Part shown: one piece after another, positions 26,066 to 39,900 of the stretch
Position numbering within the stretch: position 1 is the first letter of the stretch
How the letters are laid out: every line of letters begins with the position of its first letter
DNA from: Scatophagus argus
Taxonomy: Eukaryota > Chordata > Actinopteri > Scatophagidae
DNA length: 64,000 nt
NCBI RefSeq assembly: GCF_020382885.2
Contig: NC_058493.1
Span: 19,562,999 to 19,626,998, forward strand
Direction of reading: 5' to 3'
The notes under the pieces: model-generated
Seen by the model: only the letters and a program-made list of their open reading frames with translations
Databases searched by the model: none
Told to the model about the DNA's origin: nothing
Position numbers and translations under genes: made by a program

Positions 26066-29000
26066 CTACATAATACAGCTGCATAATAAACTACATAGAG
26101 TTACCGGCCATACATACAATTAAACAAATTAATGTTTGTGTGAATACTTAATCCCTTATATAATGCTTAATTAATACTTAATCCCTCATAAGTTTAAGAA
26201 GAAGAAAATCTGATCAAGTCACAATTAACGATTCTGTAATTGACTATGCTGCTGCTCGACCACAGAGCACTTTTAAAATTGCACATATTAGAGGCCGAGG
26301 GAGGCATTTTCACAGTACACAGTGTGGTAGACTCTGGTTTTCTTTTAAGTGCATATGCTCCAGCTGCTTCTTCAATCAAATTGCTGATTTCCAGCTTCCT
26401 GTCTGAAATGTAAGAGTGATTACAGGCTCTGAAATGCCATAAATAGCAGGAGTGACGCATATACTCTGTCAAATGTCCATTTCATGTGACAAGCAGTTCA
26501 GACTGTTTTCCTGTTCAGAAAATCAAATTATTGCATTGAATGAATAATAGAAAATACAAGACAGAACCATGACCTTTTCTCTCTTAGGGCTTTTTCTCTG
26601 AGCATTTCAATTCTCATGTGTCTTCTGTTGCGCACCAAATCGTCATCCTCTCTATTTGGCAGCTGTACTGCTGTAAACATAATTACTTTGCTCTTTATAT
26701 GAGTCTGTCTCAAAACAGCAGGCTACCTTGCAAGTTTAATATGTTATCAGAATGCAAATGAGTTAAGAATTTGTTTTTGTGAGGCTAATTTTAACTACTG
26801 CATATACTGTTAGGTAGGTTAATCTCTAACAATGCGTCATGTTTTAACACATGAGCAGATGTTTTGTAACTAGCACCTGCAAGTAAAAAGTGCAATATTT
26901 CCCTCTGATTGAAAGTAGAGAAGAAATAAGTAAAAGTAGCTCACATTTGTACAATACCTGAATAAAAGTACATGTTTATATTTACCACTGCTTGATTGTG
27001 GCTGTTGCAGAGAGCGTTAGCAGCTTCTCGAGCCGCCAGTGACAGTGTTATGTGAAACAAGGCAGCCTCCTGCAATCACAGGTCAGCTCCGCTTAACCTG
27101 ATTTTAAAGTTGAAGGAAGGTTCATGCAGATAGTTTGCGTTTCAGTATTTTCATTCACGATTGCCTTGGAAATAAATACATCCCTTATTAAAACTCCTAA
27201 GTGAATCTCAAAATTTCCATCAGGAGGATTGTTAAGAGTGAGGTTACAGGAAAAGTGGACAGCTGGAGCACGTCGGTCGCAGTGATGTAACACAACGCAT
27301 CAGCGAGTTGCATCGCTGACATGCAGCACCATTCCTGTCAGTGAATCAATTTTTTGTGCAAGTGGAAAACCCTAACAGCCCCCCTGGCCTTTCTCAACTG
27401 CCAGTAATTGCAGGCAATTTATATTAGTCAAACATAATTTACTGAAAGGGCAGGAGATGCTGAAACAACTAAGACCAAGTTAATTCCCACACTCTGCAAG
27501 ACATTTATTGCAGCATTTTTTGAGGTCAGCTCAAGGGGAAAATGTTCATGTTTTTAAACTTTTAAGACTTTAGTTCCCATCAGTAAAATATTAACAGGAA
27601 CCTTCAGTGGTGGGAGCTCTTATTGCACATTTGTTCAAATGTGCTCTGAATGCAAACAGTGGGATTAAAAAAGGTGATAAAAAGGTGTTTGCCTCCAGAT
27701 GAAAAGTAATCAAACGTATCGCAATCAAAATGCAAATGAGCACTGCATATGAATCTGTACATAATCTCCACACCTCTGTAATATATGGAAATGTGACAAA
27801 TCACTCAAATGAGCAACAAACTGGTCTCTCTCAGAAAAGTCCTCTTCAGACTTGGAGGAGATCAGTATCACAACAAATTCAAATTAGATTTTGTGCCTAA
27901 AGACTCTCAAATCCACAATAAATAAAGATGCTCAATCTGATTAAAAATGCATTAGACCACGACAGTTAGATCTTTCTAATCCTGGAAAAGAGACATATAC
28001 ACCAGTTTTTTGTTATTTAACCTTAAGTTGATCTCTGACTAATCAGAAAAAAAGACAAAGAGGAGTGAATAGTTAAGTTGTTTTTGCTGCTTCTTCAGTT
28101 GATCAGGTAGGAACCTTAGGCTGACTTTAAAAATGAATTCGTCATTTATAAGTAGTGGTCATGTCAGAGAAGTCCCTCCAAGGAAATAGATTTCTACTCT
28201 GTCTTTACAGTGATTTGCAGCAGAAGATGCAGGAATAATAACAAAATGATGAGATCAGCTTCCTGGATATAAATGAATAATTAATAGCCTGTGCGCTTGT
28301 TGGTGCTTGTCTGTTTGAAATTTTGAAAAATACAGAGGCTAAAAGAAGCACAAAAAGCACTACAGTGATTTTTGATAGAGGTGATAATGTGTGGGTTCAT
28401 CAGTATGAGCAACCCCTTTCATTTCAGGTAGTCATACATGTTAATTAATATATGACACAGATTATGGTTGCTTCAAAAGTTCAGGGAGATTCAGGTGCAA
28501 AAATTATTTTGGTGTCAGCTGCAGATGGGAAGACTGTCAAGTTTGGAGCCAATAAACAATCTTAAAACAGGCTTAAAATAGCTGAAGCTGTGGGGAAACT
28601 CAGAACAGAGGGAGGGGGGATTAGGAAAAACACTCATCTGTGCCGGCAACTGAGCTATGGAAAACCGGCTGGCCTCCTGAGGAAAACCTACCACTGTTGC
28701 ACTGTTCCTGTCCCCGAGCGTCCGTTCGTCCGAATTTACTCACATTTCCCAAGCTACTTGATGTGATTAGAAATCTCACCCTCATTTCTCTCTGTGGCCT
28801 TGCACCCTGAGCTGGCCAGCTGAACCATCCCTGTCCCCGGTGGATCTGTTGGGACACAACAAGGCTAAAGTTGGAGGCTCTTTACCTCCCATGTCACAAT
28901 ATAATCTCTTATCCTCTGCTCTCTCATCTCCCCCAGGTCCTCTTCAGTGACCTCTCCTTTCACTTGGAGCAATGTTGTGCTTTGATTGGAACAGTCAACC

Positions 29001-31510
29001 AGAGCTATAAATAGCCTAATATAAATGGGCAATGGGTGCGTAGGCTATCAGCAGCATTGTCTGTATGTTTGGTGAGTCACTGAAAATGTCCATTTGAGGA
29101 AGCATCTACTCTTTACACACATGTACTTGTAAAAGTGAAGCAGTAAATGTGGTTATTTTTGGATTTGCTATCTCATTTCTGGCCCATTTTAGCTTTTTTT
29201 TTCACCTACATTTCATGCATGCTGAACAGTACAGATGATGAGCAGCTGAAAATGGTTGTTTGTTAGTTTACGTCATAACAGTGTACTAACTCTAATCTAG
29301 GAGATTAAAAAATAAAAAATACAGCTGCTTTTCCTCACACAGATGAGTCTTGCATCTGCGTAAGTTTGTACGTCATCATCATTTCCATTTGTTCTTCTCA
29401 ACTCTATTTTTAAGAACATGAATCTATTTACGAATATTTGTTCATACTGTTCAAAAACATGAGCTCACTTTAACCTTGATACTTGAACATATGTACCTAA
29501 AAATAATCAGTCTTAATTATTTTTGTTTTAACATTAATATTGCTGTGAATAAATATTTAGTTTGGGTTAACGAGCCTTTAAAACACATTTGCAAGTCACA
29601 ATCGGAAAACACAGGTGTGAATGATAAAATGGCTGAGTTCCATTTAGCTGCATCAGTTTCAAGGTCCTGGTATTACACATGCTGGCTCACTTTCATGACT
29701 TACGAGGACAAGTGAATAGAAAAGGACCATTGTTAATGTTAATTCTTGTAACTCTTGTGATCTTCCTGCTATGCCAAGTCAAAATGCCTGGTGTGAAAAA
29801 TGTTTTTTGTTTTTTGGATTTAGGTTTAAAAAATGTCAGAATTCAGATTGGATATAAATGTTAAAGTCAAAGGGATTTCATATTGCACTTAAAGCTGCAC
29901 TGACTGATTTTGGGGAATCATACAAAAATTGCAAAAATGCTTTCAGGCACACAGTCCTGTCATATAATCATGCTATCATGTTATTATGGCTAATGTGTTA
30001 ACAAACAGTTGCATCCAGTTGTAGTATTAACTCTATGAAGTTCTGGTTTGTGCTCCATCATCTGGGTCTTATGTGGCTACTTGTTTGACCTTCCTCACTA
30101 GCTAGTTGCTAACGCATTGTTTCTGTCCTTCTCATGAGGGGAATGTAGTGTACATTTGCTGTATTACACAAATGTTCACTTGGCAAATGTAATTCTCACT
30201 CATCATTAGGACTCAGGGAAAATCAAAATTTTTAAATTTCATCATGTTTTACAAAGAATATTGAGTTGATTTATTTTATGTGTTGGATTGTATCTATTCT
30301 AAAGTAAACAATTGGTGGCAAAAATGATCTGCATCTACCCAGCTTTTATCCCAGAATTTCTTTTAAGCCTTCCGTGTATTTACTTCAAAGTTGGTGTCTG
30401 CGAGAGGAACAATTAACGAAAAATTATGACATTTTTGTCACAGCAGGCTAATGGATGAGTACGTAGCATCTATTCAATTTGTAACGCTTTGTCTTTTGTG
30501 AATAGGAGGTTGGACTCTGCAGGGTGAGTGTCATTCAGTGGACCTTCAATTGTTGAGCTATTCATAGCAAGACTTTGGTCTGAATATAGCTTTGCTTGCC
30601 TGTTTCGGTCGTCTGGGTCAGCATTTATAAAGCCTTAATCACAGAGACTGGAGTGTGCTGCTAATGCAATTACAGACACAGGGTCATTTCAGGCTGTCTC
30701 ATTAGATTAAAAGTGTTTTGGTTTATACTGTGGAAGCTATCAGGTAGAAAAGAAAAGGCTTAATGCAGCTTCAGTTATGAGCAGCTCAGATCTGTACAGC
30801 TCATACACAGATATACGTGGACTGAATGAATAAAGCAAAAGTATTGATATAAAAAGGTGCTAAAAGACAGGATGCTATAAGGGTGCTTGCAACAGGTTTT
30901 AATTCTTTTGATTTGTAAGATTAAATTACATGTCATTTACAAGGATCTTTCTTGTGGTTTATGGTTTTACAATATTATTTTTGTGACAATTTATAGGGAT
31001 CAAGGTGACAACATTATGGTACGATGAGGGATGTGTTCAACACACAAGAATGACAGATACATGCAGTGTAAATATAATTACAAATATCGGGACGGAGGTT
31101 AGAGAAAGTCTCAGTATTTTCAGAGTAAGCAACTTCAAATATTTTGACTTGATTCTCAAAGTTAGGCAGTTTTTGCCCTAACCAATGCCCTTGAAATAAA
31201 TAGGTATAATTCTGAAACAAATTAACAGATCGACAGCAATAAAAAAAAAAAAAGGCAAACTTAAAAGTTCAGTCACCATCATGTCTCAGGCATAGGCCTT
31301 CGCACTTAACATACAGACACCTTGACTAATCTAAAACATTTTGTCCTTTGAGGTCAGTGTACATCTGATCTTTGATCTAATAACTGAAATATACATGCAT
31401 GATAGACATTCACTGTCACTTAATGAATTCAGTGCCCTGCAAGCACTATCACTACAGTAGTCCAGTTAGAGAGAGCAGTAAACAGGACAGAATATACAGT
31501 ATGATCTTAA

Positions 31511-33962
31511 CTAGATTGCGATCTTCAGAGGAACTCTCTCCTGGTTAGTTTTGCTCGGCTGTTTGGGATTCTGGTAGGACAGTCTCACAAATACAACAAT
31601 GAGGATAGTTCCTGGAATAAAAAAAAAACAAAACATCATCTCTAATCACTAGTCGCCAATTTGACTGTACATAGTGCACATTATCATGAGGCCTTGACAA
31701 ATACTACTTTTGTAAAGCTTGCAATACATTCTCAGTTGCACTTTAAAGTGGCATTAAAACTCTTTTCCCCAGCCTCTTAGCTTACCTATGACCGCAAAGG
31801 TGCCGAGCAGAATGCCCACTGCAGACTGAATAGTTGGCATGCCCTGCAGCTGCTTGGCAGCCATTTTGCAGTTCCCTCTGACATTGCAGGGACACACTGT
31901 CACTAACAGTAGAGGAAAAAGGGAAAACAAATTCAAACTCAGAGATCAGGGTTTTTAAACATCACACAAGTAAACTAGAAATACAACGTAAGGAAAGAAT
32001 TTGTCTTATGTTTAGGACTGATGTTTGCTGTCCAACCAAATAATTAATGTAAGATTAGTTTGGGGAGGTCTGAGAACAAGTCACATAAACCCTGTAGTTT
32101 TACATGAAAGGCATGTCCGTACTTACTGTCCAAAACCATAAAGACGTTTCATTTAATTGCAAAGCTGAAGGCAGGTAAAACCAAATAACAGCACCTACAC
32201 CCCATCTCCACTCTACATGTGTTGCACCTGTGTTTCTCAGTCCCTGTGTAGGAGGCAGTCAAAGTGGCAGAGGTGTGTCCACATGATGAGCCACACCTGA
32301 TTTAGCTCCTCTTGGCTGCTGGAAGAGGGCTGGATATTTCAGGGTGTTTGGTGTGTTTGCATTCATTTAGATTTGTTTTTCACTTTCTCATATTTTGTTT
32401 GCACCGCGTTTACTCACATGCATGTGCTTGCCGCACCACTGGTAAAAGCAATTTACATGTTTCAGTGTATTTTTGTGTATAGTTGGTAGTCAAGACATTT
32501 GTTTAACTACTATTACTACTAATTCAAAAACATCTCTGTGGTGTCATATTTTTTGTCTGGTCTGTGAGCTGGTTCATGACAAGATAATCATATGATTTAC
32601 CCTCACCTGTTTATGAGAGGTTGTGTGTTATGTATATAAGGTGTCAGCAGGCTGTACTGGGCAGAACAGTCTTAAGAGAGCTGTGTAATCACAAGCCTGG
32701 AAAAATCATTTGCAAAGCCCCACTTCATCATTATCAAACAACAGTGCTAGGACAAGCTGGCAGAGGGGTTGAGCTTTATTGATTGTTCCTACGCTCATGT
32801 CCCATAACCTCCCTGTACTTGCATTACTACATCAGCAGGGGAGTTGACATTACCTGGCAAGTTTATGAAGGTGCTCCTGGGAGGAGAGCTGCTGTCAGAG
32901 ATGGTGAAGGGCACAGTGTAGACCTCAGGGGCCAGATATGGGATGTTTAAGGACAGATTAGTGTGTGTATCTGAAGGACAAAATGCTCATTGGTTAAGAA
33001 AATGACAAAAAGATTTAAATAAAATTTTGTTAGAAAATTACACATTAGACAATTTTTTTTCATCATTTTGATTGAATGATGAGGTAACAGCAATTAGTGC
33101 TATCTATACTAAGATTTTAGATTGGATTTACTTGTCATTAAAGCTCATTGTTGTTCCGTTAAATACTATATGTGGTACCTTGCACTTGTATTTGGTGGAT
33201 CAAGAAACACATGCACAGTGGTACAGCACTGTTTTCAGAATTTCTACACAGCATAGTGCCAGCATACTATGTGGCTATGTAGTACATCACAGATCAAAAA
33301 AATCAGCTCTCAAAAAGTGAATTTAAATGTCTTTTTACATCTTATCAAGGTCATGCCACTTTACAGTGGTTTTCTACTACAGAAGGAACAAAAACCAAGC
33401 AAAAACACGCCAAGATACAACTGCAACACAACACTGATCTGTGTTTGAGGGTCTGGAGTGTGTGTGACTTTATCTTATCTCTGTAAATCAGTTTAAAATA
33501 CATGTCTGGCTGCATGACGTAAAAGCCCTGTTCTGTAAAAAGAAGTGTTTTATCAAGCCGTTTGAACCCTTATCTGAGGGTCTTAACCCCCACGCTTGCA
33601 CCTCAGCACCATTCCCATTCGTGATGCATTTGTCAGTGAGGAAAACATGATCTGTGCAGCACTTCCGTAGAGGTAGTTAATATATTTCATCCTGTTTCTG
33701 CACAGAGGTGACATTTTCACAAGTTGGATTTGCCTTCCTACTCGGAAAAGTATTTTTACATTACAGTGCAATTAAATGTGTTACAAGAGAACTGACTGTA
33801 TGACATTTTTCTCTTTAGTGCCGAACAGCCATTGAGAGTGGACGTAAGAAGAATAAACGTGTGCTGCCTCATTAGCTGAATTTCTGCATTGAAAAGAGCT
33901 GTCAATCATTTGAACACGGTACGGTAAGAGTCTCTGAAAGACTTGAAATGAATAACCATGAT

Positions 33963-33997
<35 letters not shown>

Positions 33998-36900
33998 TTC
34001 GTCTTTCGTCTGAGGGGTTGTGGTTTGTGTCATGCAAGCTGTGAAACTCTACAGCAGACATTATACCGGTACAAGTACATATTATTGGTACGGCCATTAC
34101 TGGATGCGACCAGGTGCAAAGCACTCTGGGAGATTCCTTTTTTTAGCCTCCATTAGCTGGCAGGAACCCAGCAGTGACGCCAAAGAAATTACACAGAAGA
34201 TATAATTACAGCTGGGCTCAATCAATACCAACAGGAACAGGGGAGTGAAAGAGGGAGATAAAAAAAATCTGAGAGGGAAGTGGTTGAACTGTTTGAATGA
34301 CTAAATGACAGACGTCATAGCAGAAAATTGTGTGCATTAAACAAGCACAACACTAGCAGTTTACAGCTGCAAAAAAGGATAATTATATCATACCTTTCTT
34401 CCCAGACAGGAATGGAGAAATTATGCAGGAAGAAAATACAACATTGCAATTTGCACATCCACATTAGAATGGATCACCCTGTTTCTTTGACTATCTGTAC
34501 TCATGGATGGCATACTGCCTGTTTTAATTCATACAAGTCAGAGAGACATTAAGCACACTACGACAAACTCAGTGTCCTCTGGCTGTATTTATTAATCCAT
34601 TAATCAATGATGTCACGTTGTACGAACTTCAGTCTGGATGACATCAACCATCCTTACTCTCTACATTATTCAGGCTGATTCTTAACCAAAGTGGACCTGG
34701 CAGTTTACTTAGGCCACACTAAAAGACACAACATTCACATATCCATCTTAAAAGGTGTCAGATTACAGGATGATGTATAAATTTGTCCATATTAAACCAA
34801 GAAAAGAAAACAAGTTTGGTGATTGTGGTGCCTCCATTATGTGTCTTTAACGAGAGGTAACCCAGGTCAAGTATCCGTGCAACTTGCTTTTTTCTTGCAT
34901 TTGAAGGCCAAATGTAAACCATCTCTGGCCAACTCAATATGTGATCACTATATTTGGTTGGGGTGTGTGGGCTGATATCTGCATTCACACATTACATTTA
35001 TTTAAGAGTGTGCTGGCACCCGGAATCAAGTGGTAAATGGACTGCATTTAAATGGCACTTTTTCTAGTCTACTGACCACTCAAAACACTTCACTACACAT
35101 GCCACATTTACCCACTGATGACAGAGGCCATGCAAAGGCAGCCAAAGTGCTCAGCCATTCACCCACACTCACACACCGACATAAGAGCCATCAGGAGCAA
35201 ATTGGGGTTCAGTATCTTGCCCTGACTTGCATAAAGATCTAAAACTAGGCTAGAAATATTATAACGAGCCACAACCGCCCTGAATCAAACAGGAGTACTT
35301 GGGTATAAATGATACTTGAAACACATGATTGAGAAACCCAAATGATAACTGAAACACCCTCATTATAATGTGCATTTGATTGTGACTGGCTACAATTACT
35401 CTCGGCTTGTTGAACCTACCAAATCAGTAAAGAAAAGTTGCTTAAAACCTCTTCTAACGATGTGGTCTCGCTTCACTGTCCTCTCTTTTCACTGTGAATC
35501 ATAAGCCTGACAGCGTATGCAGTGGATCAACTGGGTTCACGTAATCACCTCACCATTAATGGGTGTTAGCTTCCAGTTACGTCGAACTGTGGCATCACTA
35601 CGCAGGGAGAAGTTGAGTCGTCCTCCATGCTGTGGCCCGTCACTGTCTCGTGAGGCCAGCACCAGAGCTTGGTCCTCCCAGCGAGGCGTACACAGGTACT
35701 TCCAGGAATAGTCTCCAACCAGCACTGGACTGTTGTCATTGACATCCAGTATTTGGACTGTCACCAAGGTGGACGCGGATAAGGAGGAGTTTCCTAAGAG
35801 GAACACAAGAAACAAATACACTAGGAGATGAAATGTTGCAGCTTCGTTGCTTCATTCTGCTCATAAAACCTTCTTTACTGGTGGTTTTCTGTCCCCTTGC
35901 ATACTGCTTTCTCTCCATTCATCCTGTTAGCTCTTTGCCTCTTCTTCCACATCTGTATTCATAACACTCTGTTTATCACATGTATGGACTCACAGCTTGT
36001 GTACACCTTTTTCCTGTGTTCTGTTAATTATCAGCAGGATGTGCAAAGCAATCTATGAGATGGAAAGCAAAACAAATTGGCTCTGATGACCTCACATTTA
36101 GATTAACATCAGAAGAATCAACTTTTATTGGCAGTATATATATATTTTTGCATACACACATACTGAATTTTACTACTGCATTTATCCCATCCTTAGTTGA
36201 ACACACACATGCAACACCCGGCAAATTACATGCAGTGAAACACACACAGGAGCAGTGGGCAGCATCAAGCGCCTGGGGAGCATATTGGGGGGTTGAGTGC
36301 CTTGCTCAAGGGCACATCAGCCGGCTAATGAATGTATGAGAATCTGCAAATCAAATCATGTTATTAATAATTTTACTTTTAATATCCATTAAATAATGAA
36401 AGCAATCTTACGTCCATCCACTGCAATGACTTCCATTGTGTAAGTGCTGTTCTCCTCTCTGTCCAAGGCCTGCACAGTCTTTAGTTCACCAGAATACTTC
36501 CCTATTGAAAAGTATTTCTTGGTATCCCCTTGAAGAGAATATCTGCACAAGAAAACACATGTAGCTCTGTACGGTTATGACTGTGACTTCATGAAGTAGT
36601 CATTCCTCGAGAATTCGTCAGCTCTTTGGCTCACCTGATTGGGTGAGAATCAGGGTCATAACCTCGGATGGTGGCGATAACCCGTCCTGGTTCTTCACCC
36701 TCTCTGACAGTCACCTCGTAATGACTTTGAGAGAGGATTGGACCTTCATTCACATCGTCAACATAGATAGAGACCGTTGCCGTGGATGCAGGTCCGTATC
36801 GGCCGCGGACCAGAGCCACTGGGTTCTGAGCACTGAGCACGAGGATGTACTCGCTCTCACGCTCAAAGTCCAAGACCTGTGAAAATGTTCACACATAGAC

Positions 36901-39900
36901 CCAAAATTAAACACATACTCTCATACAGACATTGCTGAGTTTTTCAAAGTACCAGTACACAATTTTCCAACAAACAAAAACAAGATATCTGTATTGTTAA
37001 AATGAGATCAAGTTTAATTGGGAAATTGCACTTTTTTGATTTGGGTCAACTGGTCCTTAACTAAAATCTTAATGTATCTAGTCAAGGTACAAAGAAACCA
37101 TCATTATTTAATCAAATTTCAGAATTTCTCAGAGTTATGCAAGGTGAAATTAACGTAAGGGGATTTCTAAGGATTGAACTGCATTTTATAGGCACTCTGA
37201 CTATCAAACACTCACATGTTAAAGAGAAACAGCGTGATCTCCCCAGGTGGAGAGGGACACAGTAATTCCCCTGTGTCCTGTCATTTTATCTCACTTCTGA
37301 GGAAACTAAATTCACTGTCCGAGTTTTGCTCTGTTTCCAATATGACCCAGACACTGGTCACAGGGAAATGAGCCAAATGATTCACTGTGTCACTAATGAG
37401 ACATTTTCCATGATGATGCACTTGAGAGCAACTGCTATGTGACAGTGCAATGAATAAACCTTTGTACATTGTTTAGCAGATTACTATCACCATAGAACAT
37501 ACAACAAATAAATCTGTCGACAAATACTTTTACTACTGCACTGAGACGTGCAGTGTTTACTATGTTTGGGTACAAAGTTTTCCATTAAAATTGGGAGTAG
37601 TAGATTTGACAGGATCACTGGACACTAAAAAGAGTACCTGCGAGCCTTTTTTAAGGCTTAAGAAGTTGGTTCACGGTGGAACTATGGAACAATTGACTAT
37701 TGTTAAGAGTTTACAGAATAGTGAGTGATTTAAATACTTGTCATACATTTTAAGATGTCCTAGATTTTAGAGGCAGACAAACCTACCTAAAAGCAAAAAT
37801 AATCATACTATTTTACCTTAATCTCTAAGGCATTTGATTATTTTAATGGTGTCTTCTGAATCATGCCCTGCACTTGTGTTTGCGTTCAGGTTTTTTCATT
37901 CTCTCTGCCCATGAAACAAGACATTGTTAAACTAGCATTGCCTGATATTATGCTGCTCATGAGTGCGTCTCTGTTGCCAGGGAGAGGAAACACAGGCCTT
38001 GAGCACTGCTGCTGACTGGAAGTGATGCATCAAACTACTCAGAGTGTTTTCGGTGCAGCAGAACATGTGCATGGGCTTTCTCGAGGTTATAGTCACTCAC
38101 CTGAATCACTGCATTACAAATACAGTGATTATATACAAAATCTATTTATTCTGAACATCTTCAATGAAATGTTTCCTTTCCTTAACGTCACTGTTAAGCC
38201 ACAATATTTAAAGTCCTCCAGAATGATATGACATATTTGTTAGAAAGCACATGTTTGTTTAAACCCCTGCGGTTGACTGGCGACCAGTCCAGGGTGTACC
38301 CTGCCTCTCGCCCGTAGTCAGCTGGGATAGGCTCCAGCTCCCCCGCGACCCTGACGGATAAGCGGTATAGAAGATGGATGGATGGATGTTTGTTTAAACA
38401 TCCAATTGATGTGGAGATTCAAGGCAACTAACTCCAGTTCACAAATTCAAGCAATCATTTTGCTTGAATTTGTCTGTAGTTTTGCCAAAACACAACTTCT
38501 CCTGTGATTCTAACACATCATAAACTCTGCTACTCCATTTCTTTACTCAGTACATTATTATGTAAGACATAATACAGCTTTAAAACGTCATGAGTTGAAA
38601 TGGAGCATACAACATACATTATTTTGACAAAAGTATTGGGACAACTGACCATCATACCAATGGGGCCTTTGGTGACATTGTATTCTGAGTGTATTAGACA
38701 CTTGTATGGAACTGGTCCACCCTTTGCAGCTGTGGTTGATCTTGTGGGACGGCTTTCCGTGAGATTTTAGAATGTTTCTGTGGGGGTTTTTGCCCATTCA
38801 TGCAGTGGAGCGTTTGTGGTATCGAGCACTGGTGTTGGACAAGGTTCTGATTCTTCCTTGGGGAGTTTGATGGGGTTGTGGTAGGGGGTCTGTGCAGGTC
38901 AGTCAAGTTTTTCCACACCAAACTCATTCAACAATGTCTTTATGGAGTTTTACTTTGTGCACTGGGCCACAGTCCTGCTGGAATAGAAAAGGGCCTTCCC
39001 CAAAGCTCGAAGCATAGCATTGTCTAAAATGTCATGGTATGCTGAAGCATTAAGATTACCTTTCACTGGAAGTAAGGGGGTAAGCCTGACTCCTGAAAAA
39101 AGTCCCATACCACACCTCAGTTCAAAAATAAAGATGCATGTCCCGATACTTTTGTCTGCATTATGTATCTTGTAATTACATTCTATATTCCATTCATTAA
39201 AATACCTGCCATTAATGTTACACCATTCTTTAGGTCATATATACTTACATTACAGGATTTGCACTTTAAATCCCACATTGACCTTGTAATAGATGAATAC
39301 ATATTAGGGATTTATTTGCTGATAACTTTGAACTAATTATTTAATGGTGAATGTTACATTAATTGAACTGTTACAGCAAGCTCAAATTCACTGTTCTTTA
39401 ACAAAATGATTTTACATTAAGTGTCTAACGTCTCCAGTTCTTTTCAGCCCGATTAGATTCCCCACACTTACCCCTGGTTCATTTCAGATTTACCTCAACT
39501 GGCTGCTTCTAGCATGTGTGGTAAACTGCCATTAGTGTCTGCTCACACAATCTAATTATTCACTTGGGCTGTGTGCAGTGTGTAATTTCTAATAATGAAA
39601 TGTGTCTGCCTTCTGGCGCTGACCTCACACTGTAACGCGATGAGTTAGAGGATTTGCACAAGTGCATTTTAATCCTCTGGGGCTTCACTTGTGAAGGATT
39701 CAAGCTTTACTTTTTAGTAAAGTAAGCTAAATAAATAACAGCACCCAAATACAATACAAACTTAGTTACTGTGAGGTCAGCACAAGAACTTTAAACACAG
39801 CCGTTCAAAGAGGCAAGAATTTAATCTGTATAATATGATTTCTAAAGAATAGAGACAGAAAACAGAATCTGAAAAAAAAGGATCTGTTTTGAATTTTATA

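Larger units (their letters stand above)
15973..31510. other. Large gap between ca7 and cdh16, no gene supported
   Basis: The first kilobase probably holds the ca7 3' UTR and the last few hundred bases the cdh16 3' UTR. Otherwise I find no exon chain, no long conserved frame and no RNA gene. The region contains a long CA microsatellite (19511-19576), a SINE-like repeat (25275-25555), a degraded second repeat (about 25925-26065), a short inverted repeat (25531-25582) and many A/T runs. The open frames present (up to 130 codons at 19711-20103) have low-complexity compositions and no splice context. PDP2, expected here from the human gene order, would show as a frame of about 500 codons and is absent. 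Regulatory elements could be present but cannot be recognised without comparison. Confidence 0.6.
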
